From Desulforegula conservatrix Mb1Pa (lineage in GTDB: Bacteria; Desulfobacterota; Desulfobacteria; Desulfobacterales; Desulforegulaceae): a stretch of 64,000 nucleotides of DNA. Below, piece by piece: positions 37,162-45,994 of this stretch (within the stretch, counting starts at the first letter, position 1; every line of letters starts with the position of its first letter). A program made the translations under genes and the position numbers. The stretch is from positions 94,137-158,136 of the forward strand of contig NZ_AUEY01000004.1 of NCBI RefSeq assembly GCF_000426225.1, written 5' to 3'. The notes beneath the pieces were generated by a model, which saw only the letters and a program-made list of their open reading frames with translations, was not told the origin of the DNA and made no database searches.

Positions 37162-37411
37162 AATTTAATGGCTTTTTCTTTCAGAATCATGATTGAAGAT
37201 TAAAAAACAGAGCAAAACTTATGGATTCACTGCATTAAGGGACCAAAAAGCGCCGAGTCCAGTGCCTGCATAATAAGCAAATCCTTATTTCATGTAGCAC
37301 TTTGAACAATTATAGGCAAGAAAAGGGATTATTGTAACCTGCCGTAATGCAAAATTAAAAACATCTGCAAGAAAACAACAAAAAAGATATTTACTGATTT
37401 TTTATCATAAT

Positions 37412-37521
37412 AACAAAGTCGCAAAAAGCCCGATTACCGTCATTCCGGCGCAGACCGGAATCCAGTAGTATATAAAAACGCTGGATACCGGATCAAGTTG
37501 GGTTTGTTGCGATCTCGTCAA
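37412..37521. repeat. Family B interspersed repeat, copy 4
   Basis: AACAAAGTCGCAAAAAGCC at the left, GTCATTCCGGCGCAGACCGG, then GGATACCGGATCAAG and TTGTTGCGATCTCGTCA at the right. The orientation is opposite to copies 1-3. Confidence 0.85.
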
Positions 37522-37610
37522 AATTTATCAGCAAACTGTATTTGACTGGTTTTTTTATTTAATATATAGTCGCACTAATTCAATATAAAAAACCACGCTT
37601 AATCAAGATT

Positions 37611-37725
37611 TCAATTTCCGTCATTCCTGCTCAGGCCGGAATCCAGAAGTGTCTAAAAATAATGGATGGCGGATCAAGTCCCGTATGACGCCGTTGCCTT
37701 TTTTAAGTTTTTGCGAGACCATCAA
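37611..37725. repeat. Family B interspersed repeat, copy 5
   Basis: GTCATTCCTGCTCAGGCCGG, then GGCGGATCAAGTCCCG and TTTTTGCGAGACCATCAA at the right end. The left end is eroded. It has the same orientation as copy 4, about 90 bases away. Confidence 0.8.
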
Positions 37726-37940
37726 AATTCATTTCAGGTAAATTACTGACCATATATTTTCACAAAGACCCTGAATGCTGAACTCCAAATGGAATCTTGC
37801 GATCTGCCCTCAATATTTTAAGGTTGCCTCTAAAATTTAGATTTTTTTACTGAACGGCAGTTTTTTAATTACTCTTGCCAATATAGCAACAACAATTTCT
37901 TTTATTCTTTTCCAAGAATCATTAAGCTCTAAGGAACATT

Positions 37941-38636
37941 ATGAACCGAGTACTTGAAGACATTGAATGCATTCCGGGGGTTTCAGGGGCCTGCTTTTAC
38001 AGTACGCAGAAAGGGATCATTTCACAGAAGATTTCACATGAAAAAGCTAAGCAAAGCATTGGCAGCGTGGCAAAAATCCTGGCCAAAATGTATACAGGCG
38101 GAATGGAATCATATGGCAACGTGGAGAAGATCTCCCTGAAATTCAATGAAATGAATTTCATTATTACCATGATCACAGAAAAAATTTTCCTGATCATTAT
38201 TCATGATGAAGAGGTCAACACGGATCTTTTAGGATTGACCATATCGGAAAACGTAAAATCTCTGAAAGCGCATATCTCAAAAAATGACGGGACAAAAATA
38301 GTTGCCCATCCAGCGCATTCAGACAGGAGTCCCCCAAAATCAGGCAATCAACTGTCAATTGAAACGGCAATCAAAGCGGAACCTGTAACGCAGACCCTCT
38401 GCGCCATGGAAAAAATGCTGAACAAAGTCATGGGACCGATGGCTTCCATTGTATTCAATGACACCCTTCAGACATGGATAAAAGATTCCAGGGAGCAGGA
38501 CAGCTTTTCAATTGACAAACTTGCCTGTCTTTTATTCGAAGAAATCAATGATCCGGAAAAAATTGTTATATACAAGGCTATGATTGATCCTCACCTGAAA
38601 CCAATCAGAGAACATTATCATGCCCACAGCACTTGA
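37941..38636 (+). CDS. Roadblock/LC7-like protein with C-terminal helical domain
   Basis: A 231-residue soluble protein. Residues 1-112 resemble a Roadblock/LC7 domain (LEDIECIPGVSGACFYSTQKG, then FIITMITEKIFLIIIHDEE), a fold used in small-GTPase regulation and in bacterial polarity systems such as MglB. The C-terminal half is helical (TQTLCAMEKMLNKVMGP) and unassigned. AAGGA precedes the ATG. It is followed by a decayed gene and two Cache proteins, which suggests a signalling unit. No MglA-type GTPase gene is in the window. Confidence 0.72.
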   Translation: MNRVLEDIECIPGVSGACFYSTQKGIISQKISHEKAKQSIGSVAKILAKMYTGGMESYGNVEKISLKFNEMNFIITMITEKIFLIIIHDEEVNTDLLGLTISENVKSLKAHISKNDGTKIVAHPAHSDRSPPKSGNQLSIETAIKAEPVTQTLCAMEKMLNKVMGPMASIVFNDTLQTWIKDSREQDSFSIDKLACLLFEEINDPEKIVIYKAMIDPHLKPIREHYHAHST

Positions 38637-38951
38637 TTTGACGGAAGTATCCGAAATCAGCGGGGTAAAAAAAAGCGCTTTTATACAGCAATGCAGTAAA
38701 TATTGTAATTTCAAGCTATTATGTGCTTAATTCAAAGTCAAAGAACAGGTTTTATGCGGTCATAAATCAGGATTCGATTAAAAAACTGATCCAGCCTTAT
38801 TAAGCTTTGGCAAAAAGGCAATTTTTTTTTTTGGGGGGGGGCAGGCTCCTGTTTTCAATTGGCATCCACATTTACATCCTCGCTGATAAAAGACATCACC
38901 AGATTCATTATCGAGATGAATGAAAAGCGAAATTTCAACAATAAGGAGTGA
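38620..38951 (+). pseudogene. Decayed gene between Roadblock and Cache genes
   Basis: An ATG at 38620 opens MPTALDLTEVSEISGVKK, which looks like another Roadblock start, but the frame ends after 36 codons. One base less in the A8 run near 38665 would continue as ALLYSNAVNIVISSYYVLN up to a TAA near 38803. After a T11G9 tract, another open stretch reads LASTFTSSLIKDITRFIIEM and ends TGA near 38951. These look like remains of one gene broken by slippage in homopolymer runs. Sequencing error in the runs is another possible cause. Confidence 0.4.
38822..38841. repeat. T11G9 homopolymer tract
   Basis: Eleven T followed by nine G, the longest homopolymer pair in the window, about 115 bases before the first Cache gene and within the decayed gene. 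Such tracts are prone to slippage and can make a gene or promoter phase variable. It is also a place where assemblies err. Confidence 0.7.
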
Positions 38952-38954
38952 CCC

Positions 38955-39563
38955 ATGCAAACCATCAAAAAAAAGTATCCCGGGAGACCAAGCCTGCTTA
39001 TAATTACATGCGTGCTGTTTTTTTCCATCGTCACTGCCCAGGCGGCCTCACCTGGGGATTATGATCAAAAAATCAAAGCCTTGGCCGAGGAATGCCGGGC
39101 AGAGGTAATAACACAGTTCGAGCTTCTCGTATCATCAGGCAAACTTACAACAGGGCAGCTTTTCGACACATTCTACATTCCCATACCAGATACTTCTCCC
39201 CAGAAATATCACACCCAGTATGATGCATTATGTGATCAGGTAATTCAGCGCATAATAGACGATTATCTTAATAAAGATCCGAAAATCATTTATGTAATTT
39301 CAGTTGACAGAAACGGATATGTCCCGACCCACAATTCAAAATTCAACCAGCCGCTCACCGGAAACCCTGAAGTAGATGCGGCTAAAAACAGGACAAAAAG
39401 ACTGTTTAACGACAGAACCGGACTTGAAGCAGCCAGAAACAAAGAGGCCGTTCTTGTTCAGCAATACAGCCAGGACACTGGAGAGAATATCATTGATGTT
39501 TCAGTACCTGTTTTTATTCATAAACAGCACTGGGGAGCAATAAGAATCGGATACCAGCCGTAA
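38955..39563 (+). CDS. Exported Cache-domain protein
   Basis: A 202-residue protein with a signal peptide (about 12-31, cleaved near TAQA) and a single Cache-type sensor domain: QLFDTFYIPIPDTSPQKYHT, YVISVDRNGYVPTHNSKF, NRTKRLFNDRTGLEAARN and QHWGAIRIGYQP. These motifs occur in the periplasmic part of chemoreceptors of sulfate reducers, yet here the domain stands alone without a membrane or output part. It may be a free periplasmic ligand-binding protein. The ribosome site AAGGAG lies 7 bases from the ATG. Confidence 0.87.
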   Translation: MQTIKKKYPGRPSLLIITCVLFFSIVTAQAASPGDYDQKIKALAEECRAEVITQFELLVSSGKLTTGQLFDTFYIPIPDTSPQKYHTQYDALCDQVIQRIIDDYLNKDPKIIYVISVDRNGYVPTHNSKFNQPLTGNPEVDAAKNRTKRLFNDRTGLEAARNKEAVLVQQYSQDTGENIIDVSVPVFIHKQHWGAIRIGYQP

Positions 39564-39606
39564 GCAGTCAGGCCAACATTTAAACAAATATCAAAGGAGG
39601 CCAGCC

Positions 39607-40515
39607 ATGATCAAATTCATAAGAGAAAGAATAGCCGTAAAAGTAGCTCTTTACGTGAATCTGTTGCTTTTGATTGTTCTTGCAGCAGGTTCAACCTTCA
39701 TAATAATTCAGCAGAGCAAAAAGCTTGAGAAACAGCTACTTGAAAAAGGACGTGTGGAATCCCTTGTGGGCGCAAAAATGATCGGCCGAGTAATTGAAGA
39801 AGCCGTCGACAATGGAGTGTTCGGCGTAAAAGAGGCGTTTGATACTGAATATGAGCAAATACCAGGGTTTGATCCTCCAAAATATCATAGCAAATATGAT
39901 TTCTATCTCGATAAATCCATACTTGGCGTAGAAGACGAGTTCCTTAAGGATGAAAGTGTACTGTTCGCAGTTGCTGTGGATGTCAACGGATATCTTCCGA
40001 CACACAACACAAAATACAACGCCGCGCCGTCAAATGACAAACAGAAAGACCTCAAAGATAACAGAACAAAACGAATATTCAACGACCCAGTAGGAATAGC
40101 GGCGGCCCAAAACAAGGAATTCGGCTTTCTCCAGGAATACAAGAGGGATACGGGTGAAAAGGCTTGGGATGTTTCAAGCCCTGTCTTTGTCAAGGGAAGG
40201 CACTGGGGGGCTTTCAGAATAGGGCTTTCACTCGAAAGAATAAATATGGAAAAAAATCAGATCATAATTTCCTCCATAATAACCATGTCAATCATTCTTC
40301 TGGCTGCATTTCTCGCCGTGTTCTTTTCAGTAAACAGGGCGCTAAAACCCATCAGTGAAATCACGGATGCTGCATCCAAGCTTGCAGACGGGAATATGGA
40401 AAAGAAAATCAAGGTGGATAGCATAGACGAGATAGGTAAGCTGGCGGATGTTCTGGAAAGGCTCAGATTCAGCCTTAAAGCAGCCATGGATAGAATAGCG
40501 CGTAAAAGCGGATAA
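39607..40515 (+). CDS. Cache-HAMP membrane protein without output domain
   Basis: A 302-residue membrane protein: TM1 (about 12-34), a periplasmic Cache domain paralogous to the preceding protein (AVAVDVNGYLPTHNTKY, DNRTKRIFNDPVG, RHWGAFRIGLSLERI), TM2 (about 218-240), then a HAMP domain (about 240-292: RALKPISEITDAASKLADG) and almost nothing after it. It lacks a kinase, cyclase or MCP signalling domain, so any output must pass through a partner. The Roadblock protein encoded upstream is one candidate. The ribosome site AAGGAGG lies 6 bases from the ATG. Confidence 0.88.
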   Translation: MIKFIRERIAVKVALYVNLLLLIVLAAGSTFIIIQQSKKLEKQLLEKGRVESLVGAKMIGRVIEEAVDNGVFGVKEAFDTEYEQIPGFDPPKYHSKYDFYLDKSILGVEDEFLKDESVLFAVAVDVNGYLPTHNTKYNAAPSNDKQKDLKDNRTKRIFNDPVGIAAAQNKEFGFLQEYKRDTGEKAWDVSSPVFVKGRHWGAFRIGLSLERINMEKNQIIISSIITMSIILLAAFLAVFFSVNRALKPISEITDAASKLADGNMEKKIKVDSIDEIGKLADVLERLRFSLKAAMDRIARKSG

Positions 40516-40582
40516 TATTCAAAACCAAGTATTTTTTATCCCCGTTAAAGTCTGTCCTGGAAATAGAAATTCAATATCAAAC

Positions 40583-40608
40583 AAAAGGGGGACTTTGTGA
40601 AGTCCCCC
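40583..40608 (-). terminator. Terminator of the GldA/F/G-DUF4340 operon
   Basis: A 9-bp perfect stem GGGGGACTT/AAGTCCCCC with a TGTG loop, followed on the minus strand by TTTTGTTTG. It lies about 70 bases beyond the DUF4340 stop and also faces the end of the Cache-HAMP gene, so it may stop both. Confidence 0.8.
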
Positions 40609-40676
40609 ATTATCCTAAAAATCGTTATTCATATAAATCTATAAAGCCCCAGCTACTTCTGAGCAGACATTCTCTT

Positions 40677-41798
40677 TTATTTATTCTCTTTTTCAACAGG
40701 CTTGGTCTTTCCCTCAGATTTCAAAGCATCCTCAATGGCTGCTGGAACAGGCTGATCAACCTTGACCGGGCCTTCCTTGGCTGCTTCACCGGCAGGTTTT
40801 ACGGGAGCCTGTTTATAAAAACCTGCTTTATCAGTTACAATTACATCCTGTTTCCATTTTGGAATTGTAAATGTATATTTTTCCAAATCAAGGCCCTTTT
40901 GCAGACCAATATCACCATCCTTCTTTGAAACTTCGATATTAACCATAACAGAATCCGCATCCCCATCCTTTTTCTCAGCAGGGATGACTTTACAGGTTGA
41001 GCCGTCCTTCAACTCAAAAACAAGCACTCCTGCATTTGCCGCCGCCATTCTTTTCTCGGCAGCCAGATCCTCTATCATGAATGGAGAAATAAAGCCCACA
41101 AGCCCGACAATTTTTGAAGTTTCTATCTCCTTGCCTTCTTCTTTTTCAGTCAGGGAAAACTGATCCGAATCTTTCTGTTTTTCCAGCGTATAAATTATCT
41201 GACCGCTTTTTTCACAGAAGATTTTCACTATTTTTGATTTGTCAGCATTTATGACCTGCCTGTTCATGAGATCCTTCGGAGACTTCCCTGTTCCTGATAT
41301 TTCCTTGAGACTGAGAAAAACAGAGTTTGAATCCTTTTTCATGAAATACTGACCACCGCCTTTTCGTGCACTGCCAATCAGATATTCGGTGATGGGCTTG
41401 TTTTGGGAATCTGAAAAAACAACTGATGATGTTTTGACCTCTCCACCTGACTCAGGAGCAAGCCCGATTCTTTTGAGTGTTTCTTCATCCGCATTAAAGG
41501 ATCTGTCAATTTTCATTTCCTGGAACTGGGATACGACTTCTTTTGCAGCATTGAAATCCGCAGGGAAATCCTGTTTTTCCAAAACTTTCCAGGCTCCGTC
41601 CTTTAGCACAAGATTAGCTTCTGAATCCTTGGATTTTATTTTGATACCGGCTATTTTAGAAGGATCTTCAATGCCAGGATTTTCATTTTTCCCGCCTGAT
41701 ACCGACGAGTTTTTCTGGCCAGAGAAATAGACTCCGAGGCCAAGAACCGCGCACACCGAAGCAAGCACCACTATTCTTTTATATTTCATAGTTCCCAT
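40677..41798 (-). CDS. DUF4340 domain protein
   Basis: A 373-residue protein with one N-terminal membrane segment (about 6-24) and a large extracytoplasmic part that fits DUF4340: repeated units with IKIKSKDSEANLVLKDGAW, TEYLIGSARKGGGQYFMK and LMNRQVINADKSKIVKI. The C-terminal tail is Lys-, Glu- and Pro-rich (after about 330). The function is unknown; the family is routinely encoded next to GldG-type ABC auxiliary proteins, as here, and is the last gene of the operon. A probable terminator follows. Confidence 0.9.
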   Translation of the reverse strand: MGTMKYKRIVVLASVCAVLGLGVYFSGQKNSSVSGGKNENPGIEDPSKIAGIKIKSKDSEANLVLKDGAWKVLEKQDFPADFNAAKEVVSQFQEMKIDRSFNADEETLKRIGLAPESGGEVKTSSVVFSDSQNKPITEYLIGSARKGGGQYFMKKDSNSVFLSLKEISGTGKSPKDLMNRQVINADKSKIVKIFCEKSGQIIYTLEKQKDSDQFSLTEKEEGKEIETSKIVGLVGFISPFMIEDLAAEKRMAAANAGVLVFELKDGSTCKVIPAEKKDGDADSVMVNIEVSKKDGDIGLQKGLDLEKYTFTIPKWKQDVIVTDKAGFYKQAPVKPAGEAAKEGPVKVDQPVPAAIEDALKSEGKTKPVEKENK

Positions 41799-41890
41799 CC
41801 TAATTTATTATTTTTATTACATCTCACCATGGGAGTGGACGGGAAGAGCAAAAAAGCCCTTCCCTAAATCAATACACACCAGCCAGTTTA

Positions 41891-43747
41891 TCAGGCATTC
41901 TGCCTTCTGCGGATCGCGAAGACAACCCCTGCTATAATTATCAGAAGAGGCATAAGGAAAATATTTACAAGCTTTATTACATTACCAAGAGACTCAATGT
42001 CTGATTTAAGATTTCTTCTTACAGATTTGAGTTCTTTATTGATCTTCCTCTTTTCTTCCTGGAATCTCTTTATTTCGGCTTCCTGCTCGGGGTTTAGAAC
42101 AAAAGTCTGATTTTCACTCTTTTTGCTGTTAAGTGCCTGAAGCTTCTGATTTGTTTCCTCTGCCCTTTTTTCAAGAATAACTTCCTGGGCATACCACTTC
42201 TCGCGAGCTTTAAGCTCCATGTCCCTTACCTTTGTAAACGGCCTGCTGAATGTACCGCCGGCCCTTATCTGGGCAAGTTCGGGATTGCCTGTTAAAAGCT
42301 CTGTGGAATTCAGGAAGAAATTCAGGTTATCATTGAAAACCTGGGCCATTTCAAATCCAAGAAAATTCTGTTTTTCCACATAGTACGCATCATAAATGAA
42401 GTCTGCGTCGGATACCACTATAACAGTTGAAGTCTTGGCCTCTGAATCAGCCTTGGCAGCATCACCTCCCGCAGGCGTTTCATTAAAGAGAGAAGGAAAT
42501 TTCCCGCTTATTTTAACGGCAATATTATATACTTCGCCGGTTGGTTTGAAATCGGCTCCAAGTTCACCGCCAAGCTGAGCCTTAAAGCTTTCAACAAGAG
42601 CTGATGATTTGCTGCTTTTTATCAGAGGAGTTGCTTTTAAGCCCTTTACCTCTTTTAATTTAATCGCACCAGCAATCGGAAAAAGCATATTTTCCAGCCT
42701 GCCCGTAATTGTGTCATTCTGGTCAAAGAGAGCTTTCTGGGCGGAAATCCATGTCGGGTTTGACTCAACAGAGCCTGGATTTCTCTGGGAATAAAGCTGG
42801 GTCGGATAAAAGAAATCAGCGATTATTTTCTGGCTGTCAATTTCAACGCCCCAGGAAGCCAGGAGTTTTTCAAAATTGCGGTCCATGCCTTTTGGGCCTG
42901 CCATTGGATTTACTTCCCCTGAAATATTCACAGGATCTGACAAAGCTATTATGTTCCCGCCCGACGCGACATATCCGTCAATGGCCTTGAGCATTTTGTC
43001 TGAAATGGAATCAGGATTGATGAGCATCAGAAGCTTGATGTCCGCAGGAATCTTCTCTTCTTCATTCCCGATCTGGCTGATATCATAGGTTTTCTTTAGC
43101 TCATTAACAAAAACCCACGGTTTGGACATTCCAGCCTGCATTGGATTTCCAATGGACATGCCCATCACAGGAAGCCCTGTTATTATTCCGATCTTTTCCT
43201 TGGAAGGATTCTGAACCCTGGTTATGGCCCTTGTGATATCATATTCGAGCTGAGCTTCACGGGTAGGATCAAGATACTGTATTACTTCTTCCTGATCCGC
43301 AGATAGAGCCACGAGTCCAAAATAGACCTTTTCGCCTGTCGGAAGACTCAGCCCTTTAACACCATATTTCTGGGCAAGATCTTCTTCTTCGGAGTCGTAT
43401 ACTGGATTAATCGTTTCAAGAATTATCTTGCCAGAGCCAGCATTTTCATATTCGCCCAGAAAATCCCTGACCCTTTTTGCATATGCTTTGATGTTTGCCG
43501 GGATATTTATATTATCCTCGGAATAAAAAAACTTGATCGTAACTGGATTTTTTAGCTTTGAAGCAATCCCTTTGGTTGCCGAAGAGAGTGAGTAAAGCTT
43601 TTCGCCTGTTGCGTCCCAGCGGATGTTCATTTTTGCAATCAAGACATTTGCAAAAATCAGTATCAGAAACACTATCACTATTCCGGCAAATCCTGTCAGA
43701 AGCGGCATGCCCTGACTTTTTCCGGTATTATTCCCTTTTGAACTCAT
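41891..43747 (-). CDS. GldG-type ABC transporter auxiliary protein
   Basis: A 618-residue membrane protein. TM1 lies near the N-terminus (about 16-36); a long extracytoplasmic part follows (about 40-580), with the ABC-associated auxiliary fold: TKGIASKLKNPVTIKFFYSE, LMLINPDSISDKMLKAIDGY and GNIIALSDP; a C-terminal coiled-coil (LQALNSKKSENQ..., about 535-590) leads to TM2 (about 595-612). GldG acts with GldA and GldF in Bacteroidetes gliding; outside that phylum its substrate is unknown. The ribosome site is AAGGAG. It lies between the permease and DUF4340 genes. Confidence 0.9.
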   Translation of the reverse strand: MSSKGNNTGKSQGMPLLTGFAGIVIVFLILIFANVLIAKMNIRWDATGEKLYSLSSATKGIASKLKNPVTIKFFYSEDNINIPANIKAYAKRVRDFLGEYENAGSGKIILETINPVYDSEEEDLAQKYGVKGLSLPTGEKVYFGLVALSADQEEVIQYLDPTREAQLEYDITRAITRVQNPSKEKIGIITGLPVMGMSIGNPMQAGMSKPWVFVNELKKTYDISQIGNEEEKIPADIKLLMLINPDSISDKMLKAIDGYVASGGNIIALSDPVNISGEVNPMAGPKGMDRNFEKLLASWGVEIDSQKIIADFFYPTQLYSQRNPGSVESNPTWISAQKALFDQNDTITGRLENMLFPIAGAIKLKEVKGLKATPLIKSSKSSALVESFKAQLGGELGADFKPTGEVYNIAVKISGKFPSLFNETPAGGDAAKADSEAKTSTVIVVSDADFIYDAYYVEKQNFLGFEMAQVFNDNLNFFLNSTELLTGNPELAQIRAGGTFSRPFTKVRDMELKAREKWYAQEVILEKRAEETNQKLQALNSKKSENQTFVLNPEQEAEIKRFQEEKRKINKELKSVRRNLKSDIESLGNVIKLVNIFLMPLLIIIAGVVFAIRRRQNA

Positions 43748-43770
43748 ATTAAATCTCCTTTTACCTGAAA

Positions 43771-44535
43771 TTACAGGGTCTGCCTGTTCTCAAGAGACAC
43801 AGAGTTGATAAAAAGCATGAAACCCATGACAGAAAGAAAATAGGATAGATCAAAAAACGAGATCACGCCTCTGCTTATAGATGCCACATGGGTAAGCATA
43901 CTCAGACCTGACACGAAATTCACCATAACATCAGGGGTAATGCTCTTCATTGCCTGTGTTACCGGAGGATAACCGGCAAGGTTAAAAAAGAGGCAGATAA
44001 AGGTTGAAACAAGAAAGCTAACCACAGGACTTCTTGTAAGCGATGAGCTCATTAGACCGATGCTGAGGAAAGCGCCTGCCATTAAAAAACTTCCTGCATA
44101 ACCGCAGAAAATTGCGCCTGAATCAGGAGATCCGAGATAAGCGACCGTAATCACGATCGGAAATGTCAGAAAAAGTGCTATGCCTACAAAAATCCAGGCC
44201 GCAAGAAACTTCCCCATGATTGCCTCAAAAGGAGTTATAGGAAATGTCATGAGAAGTTCAAGCGTTCCCTGTTTTCTTTCATCAGCCCAGAGTCTCATGG
44301 TTATGGCCGGTGCGAGCAGCATGTATAGCCATGGATGCCATGAAAAGAAAGCACTCAGATCAGCCTGGCCGTTTTCAAAAAAGCCGCTGACATAAAAGGT
44401 GAAAAAACCGAGAAGAACCAGAAAAATAACTAAAAAAACATAAGCAAGGGCTGAACCAAAATATCCGGTCAATTCCCTCATGAAAATAGATTTTATATGC
44501 CTTAAGCCTCTGTTCATTGTCTGATGAATCCTCAT
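43771..44535 (-). CDS. ABC-2 type permease, GldF-like
   Basis: A 254-residue permease with six hydrophobic segments. It starts on the cytoplasmic side with IKSIFMRELTGYFGSALAYV and has the loop MRLWADERKQGTLELLMTFP, a hallmark of GldF/NosY-type ABC-2 permeases. It pairs with the ATPase encoded 8 bases upstream and with the GldG-like protein downstream. A start at the Met six codons later is possible. Substrate unknown. Confidence 0.9.
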   Translation of the reverse strand: MRIHQTMNRGLRHIKSIFMRELTGYFGSALAYVFLVIFLVLLGFFTFYVSGFFENGQADLSAFFSWHPWLYMLLAPAITMRLWADERKQGTLELLMTFPITPFEAIMGKFLAAWIFVGIALFLTFPIVITVAYLGSPDSGAIFCGYAGSFLMAGAFLSIGLMSSSLTRSPVVSFLVSTFICLFFNLAGYPPVTQAMKSITPDVMVNFVSGLSMLTHVASISRGVISFFDLSYFLSVMGFMLFINSVSLENRQTL

Positions 44536-44543
44536 TATTTCGA

Positions 44544-45479
44544 TCAGTTAGAAGTGAGTTGTCTGAAAACTTCATTCAATCTTCCATGCTCTACATGAAA
44601 TGATAGAAGAGACACGCCCATATGCGCCATTGCGTGACTGACATCGACAGATATTGATTTCGATCTGTCCGAGGGATGCACCCTCACAGTTGTGGAATCA
44701 GGCATTCTCTCAAGAATCTGGACTTCCTTGACACCTTCAATTTTTTCCATGGCACCCATAGCTTTTTCAACATCTGATGCCTCAATTTCCATAGTAATCG
44801 AATTATGAAGAACTGATCTTGAGCGAAGCTCGTCAGGTGTTTCATCAACCACGATCCTGCCCTTGGATATGAGGACAGCCCTGTTGCAGACCGCATCCAT
44901 TTCCTCAAGAATATGCGTTGAAAGAATTATGGCCTTGGTGCCGCTCATTTCCCTGATCATCTGACGGACAACGTGCTTCTGATTCGGATCAAGACCGTCT
45001 GTTGGTTCATCAAGAATAAGATACTCAGGGTCGTGGATGATGCTCTGGGCAAAGCAGACCCTCTGCCTGTAACCCTTGGAAAGAGTGCCGATATTCTGAT
45101 TAACGACCTCTTTCAAAAAGCATTTTTCAATGATCTCTGAAACTTTTTTCTTATTTTCCTTACCGTAAAAACCCCGTATTTCGCCGCAGAATTTAAGAAA
45201 ACCTGTCACGGACATATCATGGTAAACAGGTACGGTTTCAGAGAGATACCCTATTTTCTCCCTTGCCTTCAGAGGCTCTTCGCAAATGTCGAAACCGCCT
45301 ATTATGGCAGTCCCTGAAGTCGGGGGAATATAGCCCGTGATCATTCTCATGGTCGTTGACTTTCCGGCTCCGTTCGGCCCTAAAAAACCGAGCACGTCCC
45401 CTTTCTGAACCGTGAATGAGACATTTTCAACAGCCGCAATATGGCCAAAATGCCTGGAGAGGTTTTTGACTTCGATCAT
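44544..45479 (-). CDS. ABC transporter ATP-binding protein, GldA-like
   Basis: A 311-residue ATPase with Walker A GPNGAGKS, Q-loop YLSETVPVYHDM, signature LSKGYRQRVCFAQ, Walker B YLILDEPTDGLDP and H-loop LSTHI. The C-terminal 80 residues form an extra domain typical of the GldA/CcmA-like group (TVRVHPSDRSKSISVDVSHA). First gene of the GldA-GldF-GldG-DUF4340 operon. The start was moved 10 codons inward to MIEVKNLSRHFG, where ABC family alignments begin, with AGGAG 12 bases upstream. Confidence 0.92.
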   Translation of the reverse strand: MIEVKNLSRHFGHIAAVENVSFTVQKGDVLGFLGPNGAGKSTTMRMITGYIPPTSGTAIIGGFDICEEPLKAREKIGYLSETVPVYHDMSVTGFLKFCGEIRGFYGKENKKKVSEIIEKCFLKEVVNQNIGTLSKGYRQRVCFAQSIIHDPEYLILDEPTDGLDPNQKHVVRQMIREMSGTKAIILSTHILEEMDAVCNRAVLISKGRIVVDETPDELRSRSVLHNSITMEIEASDVEKAMGAMEKIEGVKEVQILERMPDSTTVRVHPSDRSKSISVDVSHAMAHMGVSLLSFHVEHGRLNEVFRQLTSN

Positions 45480-45994
45480 TTCAGTTTTTGCTCCTAAAGT
45501 GGGTTTCATTTTTTGAACAATGGAACTCTTTTGATAGAGGAATTTGAAGAATCTGTAATTTTTCAGATTCAGGTTTATCTAATTATCAAAGCCATAATTG
45601 TCAAGAAGCGACTTTGAAAGCTTAATTTCCTTTGATGCATAAATAAAAGATATTAAAGCAAATTGATCCCATTTTGATATATCAGTGAAAATAAGTTTTC
45701 TTAAGGATAGCCCTTCACAAAAGGCCCGCAGCAAGTAAAAAAAACTCACATGAAACATTCTGCTCATCATTGGTATTGACAGGCTTTTTTGCTCTGCTAA
45801 CCTTCACCGGCTCTTGCAGAATATGGCGCTGCCTGATGATGATAAAATAGCAAAAAGCTGGCAATTTCCAGATTCAAGGCGCAAATCTTTTTGGAAATGA
45901 GGCGGACAAAGATGACAAAAGATGCGGCTTAAGCGCAGAAGCTGGACTTTATATAAAGCCATCAAGGATTACGATACCGATTGGAAACAGATGA
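45480..45994. other. Divergent intergenic region, about 515 bases
   Basis: Lies between the ABC operon and the SNF2 helicase gene. A 7-bp dyad GAATCTG/CAGATTC sits at 45549-45570. A 63-codon minus-strand ORF at 45579-45770 has no ribosome site and no recognisable product. Nothing else was seen. Confidence 0.4.

Larger units (their letters stand above)
37162..37940. other. 779-base intergenic region with two repeats
   Basis: Divergent region between the sigma-54 regulator and the Roadblock gene. It holds two family B repeats (37412-37521 and 37611-37725). The stretch between and after them is AT-rich with no ORF. The Roadblock gene has AAGGA before its ATG. No sigma-54 box (TGGCA-N7-TTGC) was found. 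Confidence 0.5.

Noticed and set aside
38806..38830. Possible sigma-54 promoter before the Cache genes
   Set aside because: TTGGC and GGCAA are present but the GG-to-GC spacing is wrong for sigma-54.
45579..45770. 63-codon minus-strand ORF before the SNF2 gene
   Set aside because: No ribosome site and no domain or neighbour supporting it.
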